From the NCBI GenBank assembly GCA_039889035.1, contig JBDQQY010000017.1, positions 1 through 64,000 of the forward strand: a stretch of 64,000 bases of DNA, in the 5' to 3' direction. The stretch's first letter is position 1, and every line of letters starts with the position of its first letter. This stretch comes from Plantactinospora sp039889035 (GTDB lineage Bacteria; Actinomycetota; Actinomycetes; Mycobacteriales; Micromonosporaceae). The position numbers and the translations under genes are program-made. Positions 25,955 to 35,600 of this stretch are shown here, in pieces. Below the pieces are notes generated by a model. That model was not told the origin of the DNA. It worked only from the letters and a program-made list of their open reading frames with translations, and did no database searches.

Positions 25955-27727
25955 GTGACCCACTCTTTTCCACCGCGCATCGTGGATCTCGTCGTCCGCC
26001 AGGTTCAGGCCCAGCCGGACGCCACCGCGATCAGCGCCGGCGGCCACTCGCTCACCTACCGCGACCTGGACCAGGGGTCCGACGCCGTCGCGTCCCGGCT
26101 GACCGCGGCCGGCACCCGGGCCGACGACGTCGTCGCGGTGCTCGCCGACCGCTCCCCCGACCTGATCGTCGCGCTGCTCGGCATCCTCAAGGCCGGCGCG
26201 GGATATCTCGTGGCCGACCCGTCCGCGCCCGCCGAGCGGCTGGCCTGGATCCTCGGCGACGCCGCACCGGCCGCGATCCTGACCGGGCCCGGGCACACGC
26301 CGCCCGGCGACCCGGCGGTGCCGGTACTACCCCTGACCGGCCCCGCCGCCGGCCCCGCCGTCCCGGTGCCGATCGCGCCCGGCACGCTGGCGTATGTCAG
26401 CTACACCTCCGGATCCACCGGCCGCCCCAAGGGGGTCGCCGTGCCGCACGACGCGGTCGTCCGACTGGTGCACGACACCCGCTGGGCGAGCTTCGGACCG
26501 GACGACGTGTTCCTACAGGCGTCCCCCGTCGCGTTCGACGCGTCCACCCTGGAGATCTGGGCGCCGCTGACCACCGGCGGACGGCTCGCCCTGCATCCGC
26601 CCGGCCCGGTCACCGCGACGAGCATCGCCGCGACGGTCGCGGCCGAGGGTGTCACCGTGCTGTGGCTCACCGCCGGGATCTTCCATCAGCTCGCCCGCAC
26701 CTCCCCCGACGCCCTGCGCGGCGTCCGGCACCTGCTGGCCGGCGGCGACGTGGTCGCGCCCCGGCAGATAGCCCAGGTCCTGGACGCGGTGCCCGGGCTC
26801 ACCTTCACCAACGGGTACGGCCCGACCGAGAACACCACCTTCACCACCTGCTGGACCAGCACGACCGCCCCGGCCGCCGGGACCACCCCGATCGGCCGCC
26901 CGATCGACGGGACCGGCGTACGGGTCCTGGACGACGAGCTGCGCCCGGTGCGGCCGGGCATCGAGGGGCGGTTGTGGGCCACCGGCCGCGGCCTGGCCCG
27001 CGGGTACCTGGGCCGCCCCGGCCTCACCGCCGAGAAGTTCCGGCCCGACCCGTGGGGCGCACCCGGTGACCGGATGTACGACACCGGCGACCGGGTCCGG
27101 GTCCGTGCCGACGGCGCGATCGAGTACCTCGGCCGGGCCGACCAGCAGGTCAAGATCCGGGGCTTCCGGGTCGAGCCGGGCGAGATCGAGCAGACCCTGC
27201 GCCGCCGCCCGGAGGTGGCGGACGCGGCCGTGGTCGCGCAGACCGACCCGCTGACCGGTACCCGGCTGGTCGGGTACGTCGTGCTGGCCGGCGCCGCCGG
27301 GCCGGAGACCGCCGCCGCCATCCGCCGCGACCTCCGCGCCGAGCTGCCCGAGTACATGATCCCGGCCGCCGTGCTGCCGCTGGACCGGATGCCGCTCACC
27401 GCCAACGGCAAGGTGGACCGCTCCCGGCTGCCCGCCACGGACCGCGCGCCCCGCACCGTGGAGGGTGACTACCATCCGCCGTCCACGGCCACCGAGACCG
27501 AACTCGCCGAGGTGTGGGGCCGCGCCCTCCAGGTCGAGCCGATCGGCGTGGACGACGACTTCTTCGAGCTCGGCGGGCACTCGCTGCTCGCCGCCGAACT
27601 GGTCGGCGAACTGCACCGGCGGTTCGCGGTCCGGGTCCCGGCCCGCACGCTCTACCGCGACGCGACCATCCGCCGGCTCGCGGCGGTCGTCGACGAACTC
27701 CGGGACACCCTGGCGGTGGCGGCATGA
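25955..27727 (+). CDS. NRPS didomain A-PCP, valine-type code
   Basis: A 590-residue stand-alone loading didomain. A core YTSGSTGRPKG near residue 150, YGPTENTT near 290, and PCP Ser in GGHSLLAAEL near 541. By eye the pocket reads D-A-L-W-L-G-G-T-F-K, close to the valine code D-A-F-W-I-G-G-T-F-K. GTG at 25955 has ggaggaag upstream. The next genes are a P450 and a thioesterase, overlapping one another. This A-PCP/P450/TE trio is the known logic for making free beta-hydroxy amino acids on a carrier protein (NovH/NovI, BpsD/OxyD/Bhp). Beta-hydroxyvaline is therefore the predicted product; the carrier could instead hand the residue directly to a condensation domain. Confidence 0.9.
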   Translation: MTHSFPPRIVDLVVRQVQAQPDATAISAGGHSLTYRDLDQGSDAVASRLTAAGTRADDVVAVLADRSPDLIVALLGILKAGAGYLVADPSAPAERLAWILGDAAPAAILTGPGHTPPGDPAVPVLPLTGPAAGPAVPVPIAPGTLAYVSYTSGSTGRPKGVAVPHDAVVRLVHDTRWASFGPDDVFLQASPVAFDASTLEIWAPLTTGGRLALHPPGPVTATSIAATVAAEGVTVLWLTAGIFHQLARTSPDALRGVRHLLAGGDVVAPRQIAQVLDAVPGLTFTNGYGPTENTTFTTCWTSTTAPAAGTTPIGRPIDGTGVRVLDDELRPVRPGIEGRLWATGRGLARGYLGRPGLTAEKFRPDPWGAPGDRMYDTGDRVRVRADGAIEYLGRADQQVKIRGFRVEPGEIEQTLRRRPEVADAAVVAQTDPLTGTRLVGYVVLAGAAGPETAAAIRRDLRAELPEYMIPAAVLPLDRMPLTANGKVDRSRLPATDRAPRTVEGDYHPPSTATETELAEVWGRALQVEPIGVDDDFFELGGHSLLAAELVGELHRRFAVRVPARTLYRDATIRRLAAVVDELRDTLAVAA

Positions 27728-28986
27728 CCGCGACCGCCGTACCCGCCACCGGCCGCTGCCCGTTCGGCTTCGGCGCCGCCGCGAGCCTCGACCTGATCGA
27801 CCCCGGCCTGTACGCCCACCGGGACCCGCACCCGATCTGGCAGGGCCTGCGCGAGCACGACCCGGTCCACTGGCAGCAGGTCGGCCCGGATCTCGGCTTC
27901 TGGTCGGTGACCCGGTACGCCGACGTCGACCACGTGCTGCGCCGGCACGATCTGTTCACCTCCGAGGAGGGATCGCTGCTGACCCTGCTCGGACGCGGCG
28001 ACCCGGCCGGCGGCCGGCAGATCGCGGTCACCGACCCGCCCCGGCACTCCCAGATGCGCGACCGGCTTCAGACCGCCATGACCAAGCGGTCGCTGGAGAC
28101 CCACGACGGCATGATCCGGGCGGAGATCCGGCAGTTGCTCGGCGCGATCACCGACCACGCACCGGTCGACGTGGCCGCCTTGTTCACCGACCTGCCGATG
28201 GCCGTGACCGGCACGCTGATGGGTGTGCCGCGCGCCGACTGGCCGCGGCTGACCCGGCTCACCAACATGGCCATCGCGCCGGACGATCCCGAGTACGCGC
28301 TGCCCGGCGGAGCCGGTGAGACCCTGCGGGAGGCGCACCGGGAGCTGTTCGCGTACTTCCAGGACCTGCTGGAGGATCGCCGCCGGGCCCCGGGCGAGGA
28401 CCTGATCAGCCGGCTCATCGCCACCGAGGTGGACGGCCGGCCGCTCGGGTCGAGCGAGATCGTGTCCAATTGCTACAGCCTGGTCCTCGGCGCCAACACC
28501 ACCACCCCGCACGTACCGGTCGGCGCACTCGCCGAACTCGACCGCAGCGGCGGCTATCGGGACTGGGCCCGCCGCCCGGAACTGCTCACGTCCGGCATCG
28601 AGGAGGCGCTGCGCTGGGTCTCCCCGGCCAATCACTTCATGCGGCACGCCACTCGGGACACCGAGATCGCCGGGGTGCGGATCGGTGCCGGCGACCCGGT
28701 GGTGGCCTGGCTCGGATCGGCCAACCGGGACGAGCGCGTCTTCGACCACCCGCACCGGTTCGACGTGCACCGCAAACCCAACCGGCACATCGCGTTCGGC
28801 GCCGGGCCGCACTACTGCATCGGGCACACCGTTGCCCGGGCCACCCTGCGTGCGCTGTTCGCCGAACTGTTCGACCGGATCGAGTCGTACGAGGTGGTGG
28901 GCGAGCCGCAGCGGCTGGTCTCCAACTTCATCGCCGGGTACAAGCACCTCACCATCACCGCCCGGCCGCGGGAGGTGACGCCGTGA
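27724..28986 (+). CDS. cytochrome P450, probable hydroxylase of carrier-bound valine
   Basis: A 420-residue soluble bacterial P450. The heme-binding loop is FGAGPHYCIGH with Cys near residue 365, the ExxR motif is EEALR near 298, and the I-helix region LVLGANTTTP near 257 supplies the oxygen-activation threonines. Its start overlaps the stop of the A-PCP gene. P450s paired with stand-alone A-PCP didomains usually hydroxylate the beta-carbon of the tethered amino acid (NovI, NikQ, OxyD), and that is the role inferred here. No dedicated ferredoxin gene is adjacent, so electron partners must be encoded elsewhere. Confidence 0.88.
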   Translation: MTATAVPATGRCPFGFGAAASLDLIDPGLYAHRDPHPIWQGLREHDPVHWQQVGPDLGFWSVTRYADVDHVLRRHDLFTSEEGSLLTLLGRGDPAGGRQIAVTDPPRHSQMRDRLQTAMTKRSLETHDGMIRAEIRQLLGAITDHAPVDVAALFTDLPMAVTGTLMGVPRADWPRLTRLTNMAIAPDDPEYALPGGAGETLREAHRELFAYFQDLLEDRRRAPGEDLISRLIATEVDGRPLGSSEIVSNCYSLVLGANTTTPHVPVGALAELDRSGGYRDWARRPELLTSGIEEALRWVSPANHFMRHATRDTEIAGVRIGAGDPVVAWLGSANRDERVFDHPHRFDVHRKPNRHIAFGAGPHYCIGHTVARATLRALFAELFDRIESYEVVGEPQRLVSNFIAGYKHLTITARPREVTP

Positions 28987-29729
28987 CGGGCAAGTGGCTC
29001 ACCCGCGCACCGCTGTCCGAGTCCGCGGCGCTGCTGTTCTGCCTGCCCTACAGCGGGTGCGGCGCCAGCATGTACCGGTCCTGGCCCCGCTTCGTCGGCG
29101 GGATCGAGCTGTGCCCGGTGCAGCTACCCGGCCGGGAGAACCGGATGCGGGAGCCCGTTCCGGAGACGTACGAGGAACTGGCCGGGGCGGTGGCCGCCGC
29201 GCTGCGGCCGGAGCTGGACCGCCCGTACGGGTTCTTCGGACACTGCGGGTCGGCGCTGCTCGCGTACCAGACCGCGGTGGAGTTGCAGCGCACCGGCGCG
29301 CCGCGCCCCGCCGATGTCTTCGTGTCATCCCAGGTCGCGCCCGACGAGGGCCCGTACGGGCGGTTCCTCGGCATGGACCGGGACGCGCTGCGGACCGAGG
29401 TCGTCGAGCTGATGCGGCGCACCGGTGGCACGCCGGTGCCCGACCTGGTCGAGCTCTGCCTGGACGTGCTCACCACCGACGTGGCGGTGAACCGGCGCTA
29501 CCGGCCGGACACCCGGGCCGTGCTGGACGGTCCGCTGACCGCGATCGCCTGGACCGACGACGTCGAGGTCGAGCCGTGGCGCACGGAGGGCTGGGCGCGT
29601 TACGGCACCCCGTCCCGCCGGGCCGTGCTCGACGGCGGCCACCACACCTTCCTCGAGGCGCCGGCGCCGTTGCTCGACCTGTTCGTCACCGGCCTCGTCG
29701 CCAACTCAGAAATGGAGAGCGTCGGATGA
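28983..29729 (+). CDS. type II thioesterase with Cys nucleophile
   Basis: A 248-residue alpha/beta-hydrolase of the stand-alone NRPS thioesterase family, starting at a GTG that overlaps the P450 stop. Family blocks are LLFCLPYSGCGASMYRSW near residue 20 and QLPGRENRM near 48. The nucleophile elbow reads GHCGSA where most members read GHSMG, so Cys replaces Ser. The catalytic His is in DGGHHTFLEA near residue 220. In the A-PCP/P450/TE trio its likely job is hydrolysis or transfer of the hydroxylated aminoacyl group; a Cys nucleophile would also suit acyl transfer between carriers. Specific function is inferred. Confidence 0.85.
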   Translation: MTGKWLTRAPLSESAALLFCLPYSGCGASMYRSWPRFVGGIELCPVQLPGRENRMREPVPETYEELAGAVAAALRPELDRPYGFFGHCGSALLAYQTAVELQRTGAPRPADVFVSSQVAPDEGPYGRFLGMDRDALRTEVVELMRRTGGTPVPDLVELCLDVLTTDVAVNRRYRPDTRAVLDGPLTAIAWTDDVEVEPWRTEGWARYGTPSRRAVLDGGHHTFLEAPAPLLDLFVTGLVANSEMESVG

Positions 29730-31558
29730 CCACCACTCAACTCCCCCGGCCCGCCCTGGCCGTCCCGGAGTCCGCCGAGCCGCCCGCCGACGGCACCACT
29801 TTGGTGCACCGCCTCATCGAGGCACGGGCCAAGCGCACCCCGCACGCGCTGGCCGCCACCGCCGGCCGCGAGCGGCTGACCTACCGCGACCTCAACGCCC
29901 GGGCCAACCGGCTGGCCCGCACCCTGCGCGCCGCCGGTGTGCGTACGGAGCAGCCGGTCGCCCTGCTGATGGAGCGCTCGCTGGAGATGCTGGTCGGCTT
30001 CCTGGCCGTACTGAAGTCCGGCGGCGCCGCGGTGCTGCTCGACCCGGGACATCCCGACCAGCGGCTGCGCACCGTGGCCGCGGCGACCCGACCGCGGCTG
30101 GTGCTGACCCTGGAGTACCTGCGCCGCCGGCTGCCCGAGTTGCCCGCCGTGCTACTCGACACCGACCGGCCGGAGATCGACCGGCAGGCGCCCGACGACC
30201 TCAACGTGCCGGTGCACCTGGACAACCTCGCGTACCTGGTGCACACCTCGGGGTCGACCGGCGAGCCCAAGCGGGTGGGCGTGCTGCACCGCTCGGTCGC
30301 GCACAGCATCGCCACCCATCAGGCCGGGCACCGGATCACCGCCGACGACCGGGCCGCGTGGATCTCTCCGCCCGGCTCCTCGGCCGTGGTCGGCGAGATC
30401 TGGCCGTACCTGGCGGCCGGCGCCAGCGTGCACGCCGCGCCCGCCGGCATCGTCGCCGACGTGGAGGACCTGCGCGACTGGCTGCTGCGGTACGCCGTCA
30501 CCAAGGCGTTCCTGCCGATGCCGCTGGCCGAGCTGATGGTCAACCTGGACTGGCCGGCCGACACCGATCTGCGGCTGGTCACCATCGGCAGTGACACCGT
30601 GCGCCGCTGGGCGTCCGCCGCGCTGCCGTTCGAGGTGGCCGTCTCGTGCGGCTCGGCCGAGGCGAACGGGGTCACCAGCAGCCTGGTCCCGTGGGACGGC
30701 CGGCTCACCAACCGCACCGCCACCGCCGCCGACCGGGCCGGGCTGCCCCCGGTCGGGCGGCCCTGGCCGGACGTGCGCCTGCACCTGCTGGACGCCGCGC
30801 TGCGCGCCGTACCGGCCGGTGCGATCGGCGAGATCTGCGTCGACAGCCCGGAGTTGGCCCGCGGCTACCTCGGCGCGGCCGGCCTGACCGCGGACCGGTT
30901 CGTGCCCAACCCGTACGGGCGGCCCGGCACCCGGCTGTACCGCACCGGCGACCTCGGCCGGATGCGCCCGGACGGGCATCTGGAGCACCACGGCCGCACC
31001 GACCGGGACATCAAGATCCGCGGGTTCCGGGTGTCGCCGGCCGAGATCGAGGCCGAGCTGCTGAAGCTGCCCGGGATCCGGGACGCCGCGGTGGTCGCGG
31101 TCGAGGGCGGGACCGAGGGCGCCGACCGGCGGCTCGTCGGGTACGTCGTCGCGGACCCCCGCCCGGACGCGGCCCGGATCGTCGCGTACCTCGCCGAGCG
31201 GCTCCCTGCCTACCTGGTCCCGGCGGCCGTGACCTTCCTGGACCGGATGCCGCTGACCCCGAACGGCAAGGTGGACCGCGCCGCCCTGCCCTCGCCCGAC
31301 TGGGTGTCGATGGCCCGCTGCGGGGAGCACCGGGAACCGCGGGACGAACTCGAGGCCGGGATCGCGGGCGCCTTCGGCGAGGTGCTCGGCCGCACCGGCG
31401 TGGGCGCCGAGGACAACTTCTTCCACCTCGGCGGGGACTCGCTGACCGGAGCGCGGCTGGCCCAGCGCCTGCGGGCGCTGCTCGGCAAGCGAGTGCCGCT
31501 GCGCGTGATCTTCCAGAACCCCACCCCGGCCACCCTGGCCGGGCGCCTGCGCGCCTGA
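29726..31558 (+). CDS. NRPS didomain A-PCP with aberrant substrate pocket
   Basis: A 610-residue stand-alone adenylation-carrier didomain. A3 HTSGSTGEPKR near residue 178 and the late NGKVDRAAL are normal, and the PCP Ser is in GGDSLTGARL near 570. Two core features are abnormal: the Asp that binds the substrate amino group (position 235 in PheA numbering) is replaced, because the A4 region reads GSSAVVGEIW, and the A5 YGPTE motif reads CGSAEAN. Loss of Asp235 is typical of domains that activate something other than an alpha-amino acid, such as a beta-amino, aryl or hydroxy acid. Its start overlaps the thioesterase stop, and a DAHP synthase gene follows. Substrate unknown. Confidence 0.85.
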   Translation: MTTTQLPRPALAVPESAEPPADGTTLVHRLIEARAKRTPHALAATAGRERLTYRDLNARANRLARTLRAAGVRTEQPVALLMERSLEMLVGFLAVLKSGGAAVLLDPGHPDQRLRTVAAATRPRLVLTLEYLRRRLPELPAVLLDTDRPEIDRQAPDDLNVPVHLDNLAYLVHTSGSTGEPKRVGVLHRSVAHSIATHQAGHRITADDRAAWISPPGSSAVVGEIWPYLAAGASVHAAPAGIVADVEDLRDWLLRYAVTKAFLPMPLAELMVNLDWPADTDLRLVTIGSDTVRRWASAALPFEVAVSCGSAEANGVTSSLVPWDGRLTNRTATAADRAGLPPVGRPWPDVRLHLLDAALRAVPAGAIGEICVDSPELARGYLGAAGLTADRFVPNPYGRPGTRLYRTGDLGRMRPDGHLEHHGRTDRDIKIRGFRVSPAEIEAELLKLPGIRDAAVVAVEGGTEGADRRLVGYVVADPRPDAARIVAYLAERLPAYLVPAAVTFLDRMPLTPNGKVDRAALPSPDWVSMARCGEHREPRDELEAGIAGAFGEVLGRTGVGAEDNFFHLGGDSLTGARLAQRLRALLGKRVPLRVIFQNPTPATLAGRLRA

Positions 31559-31562
31559 GACC

Positions 31563-32591
31563 GTGCTCTACGAGATGATGCCCGGAACGCCGGGCTCCGT
31601 GATCGACCGGCTGGTCGGCCGGCTCCGGGCCTGCCCGGACGTCGCCGCCTGGGCCGTCGGCCTGGCCGGCCGCACCTTCGTCGTGGTCAGCGGCGACGAG
31701 TCGCGGGTGCCCGCGCTCGACGCGGCCACCGCCGAGGTGGTGCTCGCCGAGCACAGCACCACCGACCGCGGGTACTGGCTCGTCGGCCGGGAGAGCCGGG
31801 TGGCGCCCGACCAGGTGCGGATCGGCCGGGGCGTGGTCGGCGACGGCGACGTGTGGTGCGCCGCCGGGCCGTGCGCCCTGGAGTCGGTGCCGGACACCCT
31901 GGAGACGGCGCACGTGCTGCGCGCCCAGGGCGCCCGGGCGCTGCGGATGGGACTGTTCAAACCGCGCTCGAGCCCGTACCACTTCCAGGGCAAGGGGCGC
32001 GGCGGCCTGGCCGACCTGGCGGCGATCCGGGCCGAGGTGGGCCTGCCGGTGGTGACCGAGGTGCTCGACCCGCGGGACGTGCAGGCCGTCGCCGAGGTGG
32101 CCGACTGCCTGCAGGTGGACACCCGCAACATGTCCAACCGGGCGCTGCTGGCTGAACTGGGCACCATCGACCGGCCGGTGCTGCTCATGCGCGGGCTGCG
32201 CTCGTCGGTGTCGGACTGGCTGCGCGCCGCCGAGTTCGTGTTCAGCCGCGGCAACCGGGCGATCGTGCTGTGCGCCCGCGGGGTGGCGACCTTCGACGAC
32301 TCGCTGGCCTTCCAACCCGACTTCGGCGCCATCCTGGCCGTCCGGCAGCGGTGCGACCTGCCGGTCGTCTTCGACCCGAGCCACAGCACCGGACGCCGGC
32401 ACGCGATCGCGCCGGCCGCGCTGGCCGCCTTCGCGTTCGGCGCCGACGGCATCCTGCTGGAGTCGTTCCTGCGCCCGGAGCGGCTCTACCGGCCGGGCGA
32501 CGGTGACCAGATGTACCCGCCGGGCCGGGTGGCCGAGCTGCTGGAGGCGTGCCGCCAGGTGCGGGCGGTCTTCGACCGGGTCGACGTCTGA
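31563..32591 (+). CDS. DAHP synthase (3-deoxy-7-phosphoheptulonate synthase)
   Basis: A 342-residue class I beta-type enzyme that condenses phosphoenolpyruvate and erythrose 4-phosphate in the first shikimate-pathway step. An N-terminal ferredoxin-like region (~1-95) precedes the barrel. Signature blocks are CAAGPCALES near 100, GLFKPRSSPYHFQG near 127, VDTRNMSN near 185 and VFDPSHSTGRR near 270. Cluster-encoded DAHP synthases commonly raise aromatic precursor supply, here presumably hydroxyphenylpyruvate for HmaS. GTG at 31563 follows the NRPS gene by four bases. The N-terminal region may mediate feedback control, but no specific inhibitor site can be read by eye. Confidence 0.9.
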   Translation: MLYEMMPGTPGSVIDRLVGRLRACPDVAAWAVGLAGRTFVVVSGDESRVPALDAATAEVVLAEHSTTDRGYWLVGRESRVAPDQVRIGRGVVGDGDVWCAAGPCALESVPDTLETAHVLRAQGARALRMGLFKPRSSPYHFQGKGRGGLADLAAIRAEVGLPVVTEVLDPRDVQAVAEVADCLQVDTRNMSNRALLAELGTIDRPVLLMRGLRSSVSDWLRAAEFVFSRGNRAIVLCARGVATFDDSLAFQPDFGAILAVRQRCDLPVVFDPSHSTGRRHAIAPAALAAFAFGADGILLESFLRPERLYRPGDGDQMYPPGRVAELLEACRQVRAVFDRVDV

Positions 32592-32602
32592 CGCGGGACA
32601 GA

Positions 32603-32633
32603 GGGGCGGTCATCCACTGTGGATGACCGCCCC
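32603..32633. terminator. bidirectional terminator
   Basis: A perfect 15-base inverted repeat, 32603-32617 against 32619-32633, with a one-base centre (working loop about five bases) fills the gap between two convergent genes, DAHP synthase and the C-PCP-C NRPS. Its core reads GGGGCGGTCATCCAC. Confidence 0.8.
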
Positions 32634-32647
32634 CGTCCTGTGCGCCG

Positions 32648-35600
32648 TCAGCCGAGCTCTGCTACCGCGGTGCCCGGGGCAGCGGCGGCGCCGACGAGGA
32701 TCCGCTCCAGCGTGGCGAGCTGGGCATCGATCGACTCGGCGTGCCAGAGCGCACTGTTGTACTCGGCGCCCAGCTCCAGCTCGTCCCCGCGCCGCATGGC
32801 GGTGTACGAGATGTCGTAGCGGGACGCGCCGCTGGAGACGTACCGCCAGGTCGACGCGCAGCCCGGCAGGTCCAGGTTGATGTCGTCGCCGTCCTGCCAG
32901 GCCACGGTGACCTGGACCAGCGGCAGCCGGTTCGCCTCGCGCCGTACGCCGAGCAGCCGGACCACCTCCGGCAGCGGCAGGCCCTGGTTGTCGTACGCGT
33001 CGATGGTCACCTCCCGGACCCCGGCGACGACCTCCGCGAACGTGGCCCCGGACGGAACCCGGACCCGCAGCGCCAGCACGTTGACCGAGCACCCGACGAG
33101 TTCCCGCGCGTCGGCGCGCTGCCGGTTCTCGGCCGGCGCCCCGACCACGAACTCCCGCTGCCCGGACAGCCGGGACAGCAGCACCGCGCACGCCGCCGCG
33201 AACACCATGAACGGCGTGGCCGACAGCTCCGCGCCGAGCGTCCTGACCGCGCCCATCAGCGGCACCGACGGCACCCGGTCGTAGTGGCCACCGGCGAAGC
33301 TCAGGCCCTCCGGCGCCACCAGGTCGGTGCGCAGCCGCAGCTCCGGCACGTCGCGCAGCGCAGCGGCCCAGTAGTCGCGCTGGCGGTCCCCGGCCGGGCC
33401 GGCCAGCCAGTCGCGCTCCCACCGGGCGTACTCGGTCCAGGTCAGCGCGGGCGCCGGCAGTGCGGCCGGCCGGCCGTCCCGGGCCGCCCGGTACCCGGCC
33501 ACCAGGTCCCGCCGGAACGTGTACAGGCCGACCTCGTCCACGCCGATGTGGTGGAACACCACCAGCAGCCGGGCCCGGGTCGGCCCGGCCAGCACCAACT
33601 GGGCCCGGAGCGGGGGCTCGGTGCGCAGGTCGAACCCGGACGCCGCCTGCTCGCGGGCCATCCGGTCGGCGGCCGCCAGGGCCCGCTGCTCGCCGAGGCC
33701 GGTGAGGTCATGCACCTCCAGCTCCGGGCCGGCGCCGGGAAGGACCTGCTGCACGGGGCCATCCGCGGTCCACTCGTACCGGCACCGCAGCGCGTCGTGC
33801 CGCGCGGTCACCGCGGCGAACGCCGCCGCGAGCGCCTCCGGATCGAGCGTGCCGGTCAGGTCGAACTCCAGCGGGACGTTGTACGTCGACCCGCCGGGGG
33901 CAAGCTGCTCCATCACCCAGATCTGCCGTTGCGCCCCGGTCAGCGGGGCGGGGCCGGGATCGGCGGCGGCCGGTTCGGCGGCGGCCGGCAGCAGGGCGTC
34001 CAGCTCGTCGCCGCTGAGCCCGGCCAGCAGTTGCAGGGCCTGCACGGCGTCCGGCTGCCCCCGGCAGATCAACCGGGCCAGACCGTCCACGGTGGGGTGT
34101 TCGAAGATCGCCCGGATCGGCGCTTCGAGGCCCAGTTCGTCCCGGACCAACAGGGCCAGCCGGGCCACCATCATCGAGTGGCCGCCGTGCTCGAACACGT
34201 CGTCGTGCGGGCCGTACCCGGGGTCGCCGAGTTCCCGGCGCCACAGTGTGAGCAGCGCCGGCCGGACCGTGTCGAGGCCGGGCGGGTCGCCGACGTCCGG
34301 CTCGGCACCCGGCTGCCGGACGGCGGCGGAGGCGTACCGCGGGACGGCGTCCGGTGGCAGCGCGGCCGCCTCGTCCAGCGGCACGGTGATGCCGCCGATG
34401 ACCGGGAACCGGTCCGCCGGGCCCAGGTCGACCACGACACCACCCGGCCGCCGGTACCCGACCCGGCCGGTGTCCGGGCCGGGCGGGACGAGCACGTCGT
34501 CGATGCGCCCGCCCGGTCCGGCGCGGTGCAGCCGACCCAGCGCGAAGTCGGGGGCCACGCAGTCGCCGATCAGCACCTCCCGCTCCGAGCAGGACCGCTC
34601 CCCCGCACCCAGCATCGGCAACCGGCCCAGTGCGAGCTCCGGGTCCGCGCACCCGGCACGCAGCACCGCTTCCAGGTGCCGGATCAGGGTACGCACGTAC
34701 GCCGCCTCGAAGAGCGCGTCGTCGTACTCCACCCACAGGGTCACGTCGCCCGGGCCGACCTCGGCCTCGATCAGCAGGTCGAAGCGGGCACGGCCGCGCG
34801 GAATCTGCTCCTCGGTGGCCCGCACCGGGCCGAACGGCACGCCGTCGGCCACCTTCGGCGACTGGGTGACCATCACCTGCACCAGCGGCGGGATGCTCGG
34901 GTCCCGGCCGGTGAGGCCCTCGACCATGCTGGTGAACGGCACCTCCTCGAACTCCAGCGCGTCCAGCACCGCGTCCGTGGTCTCGGCGAGCAGGCTGCGA
35001 AACGACGAGGCCGGGTGCGGACGCAGTCGCAGCGGCAGGGTGTTGGCGAAGAACCCGACCACGTCGTCGAGGCCGCCCAGGCTCCTTCCCGCGCCGGCGG
35101 TGCCGATGATCAGGTCGTCGTCCCCGGTGTGCCGGTGCGCCACCGCCGCGAACGCCGCGATCAGCACGCAGGCCGGGGTGCTGCTCTCCCGCATCGCGAA
35201 GTCGAGCAGACCGCGGGCGGCGGCCGGAGCCAGGTCGAACCGCGCACGTTCGCCGTGCTCGGACTTCACCGCCGGCCGGAGCCGTCCCTTGTGCAGGTCG
35301 AGCAGTGCGGGGGCGCCGGACAGCCGATCCCGCCAGTACGCCTGCCCCTCGCTGTGCTCCCCGCCGGCCAGCGCCGCCCGCTGCCGCGCCACGTGGTCGG
35401 CGAACCGGGCGGCCGGCGGTGGCAGCGCCGGCGGTCGGCCGGTCAGCTCGGCCGTCATCAGCTCGTCCAGCTCGGTGCGGATGAGCGTCAACGACTGCCC
35501 GTCGGCGACCAGGTGGTGGCACCCGATGAGGAGCAGGTGCTCGCGCGGGCCGAGGCGCAGCAGCATGCTGCGGGTCAGCGGCCCGGCGGCAATGTCGTAC

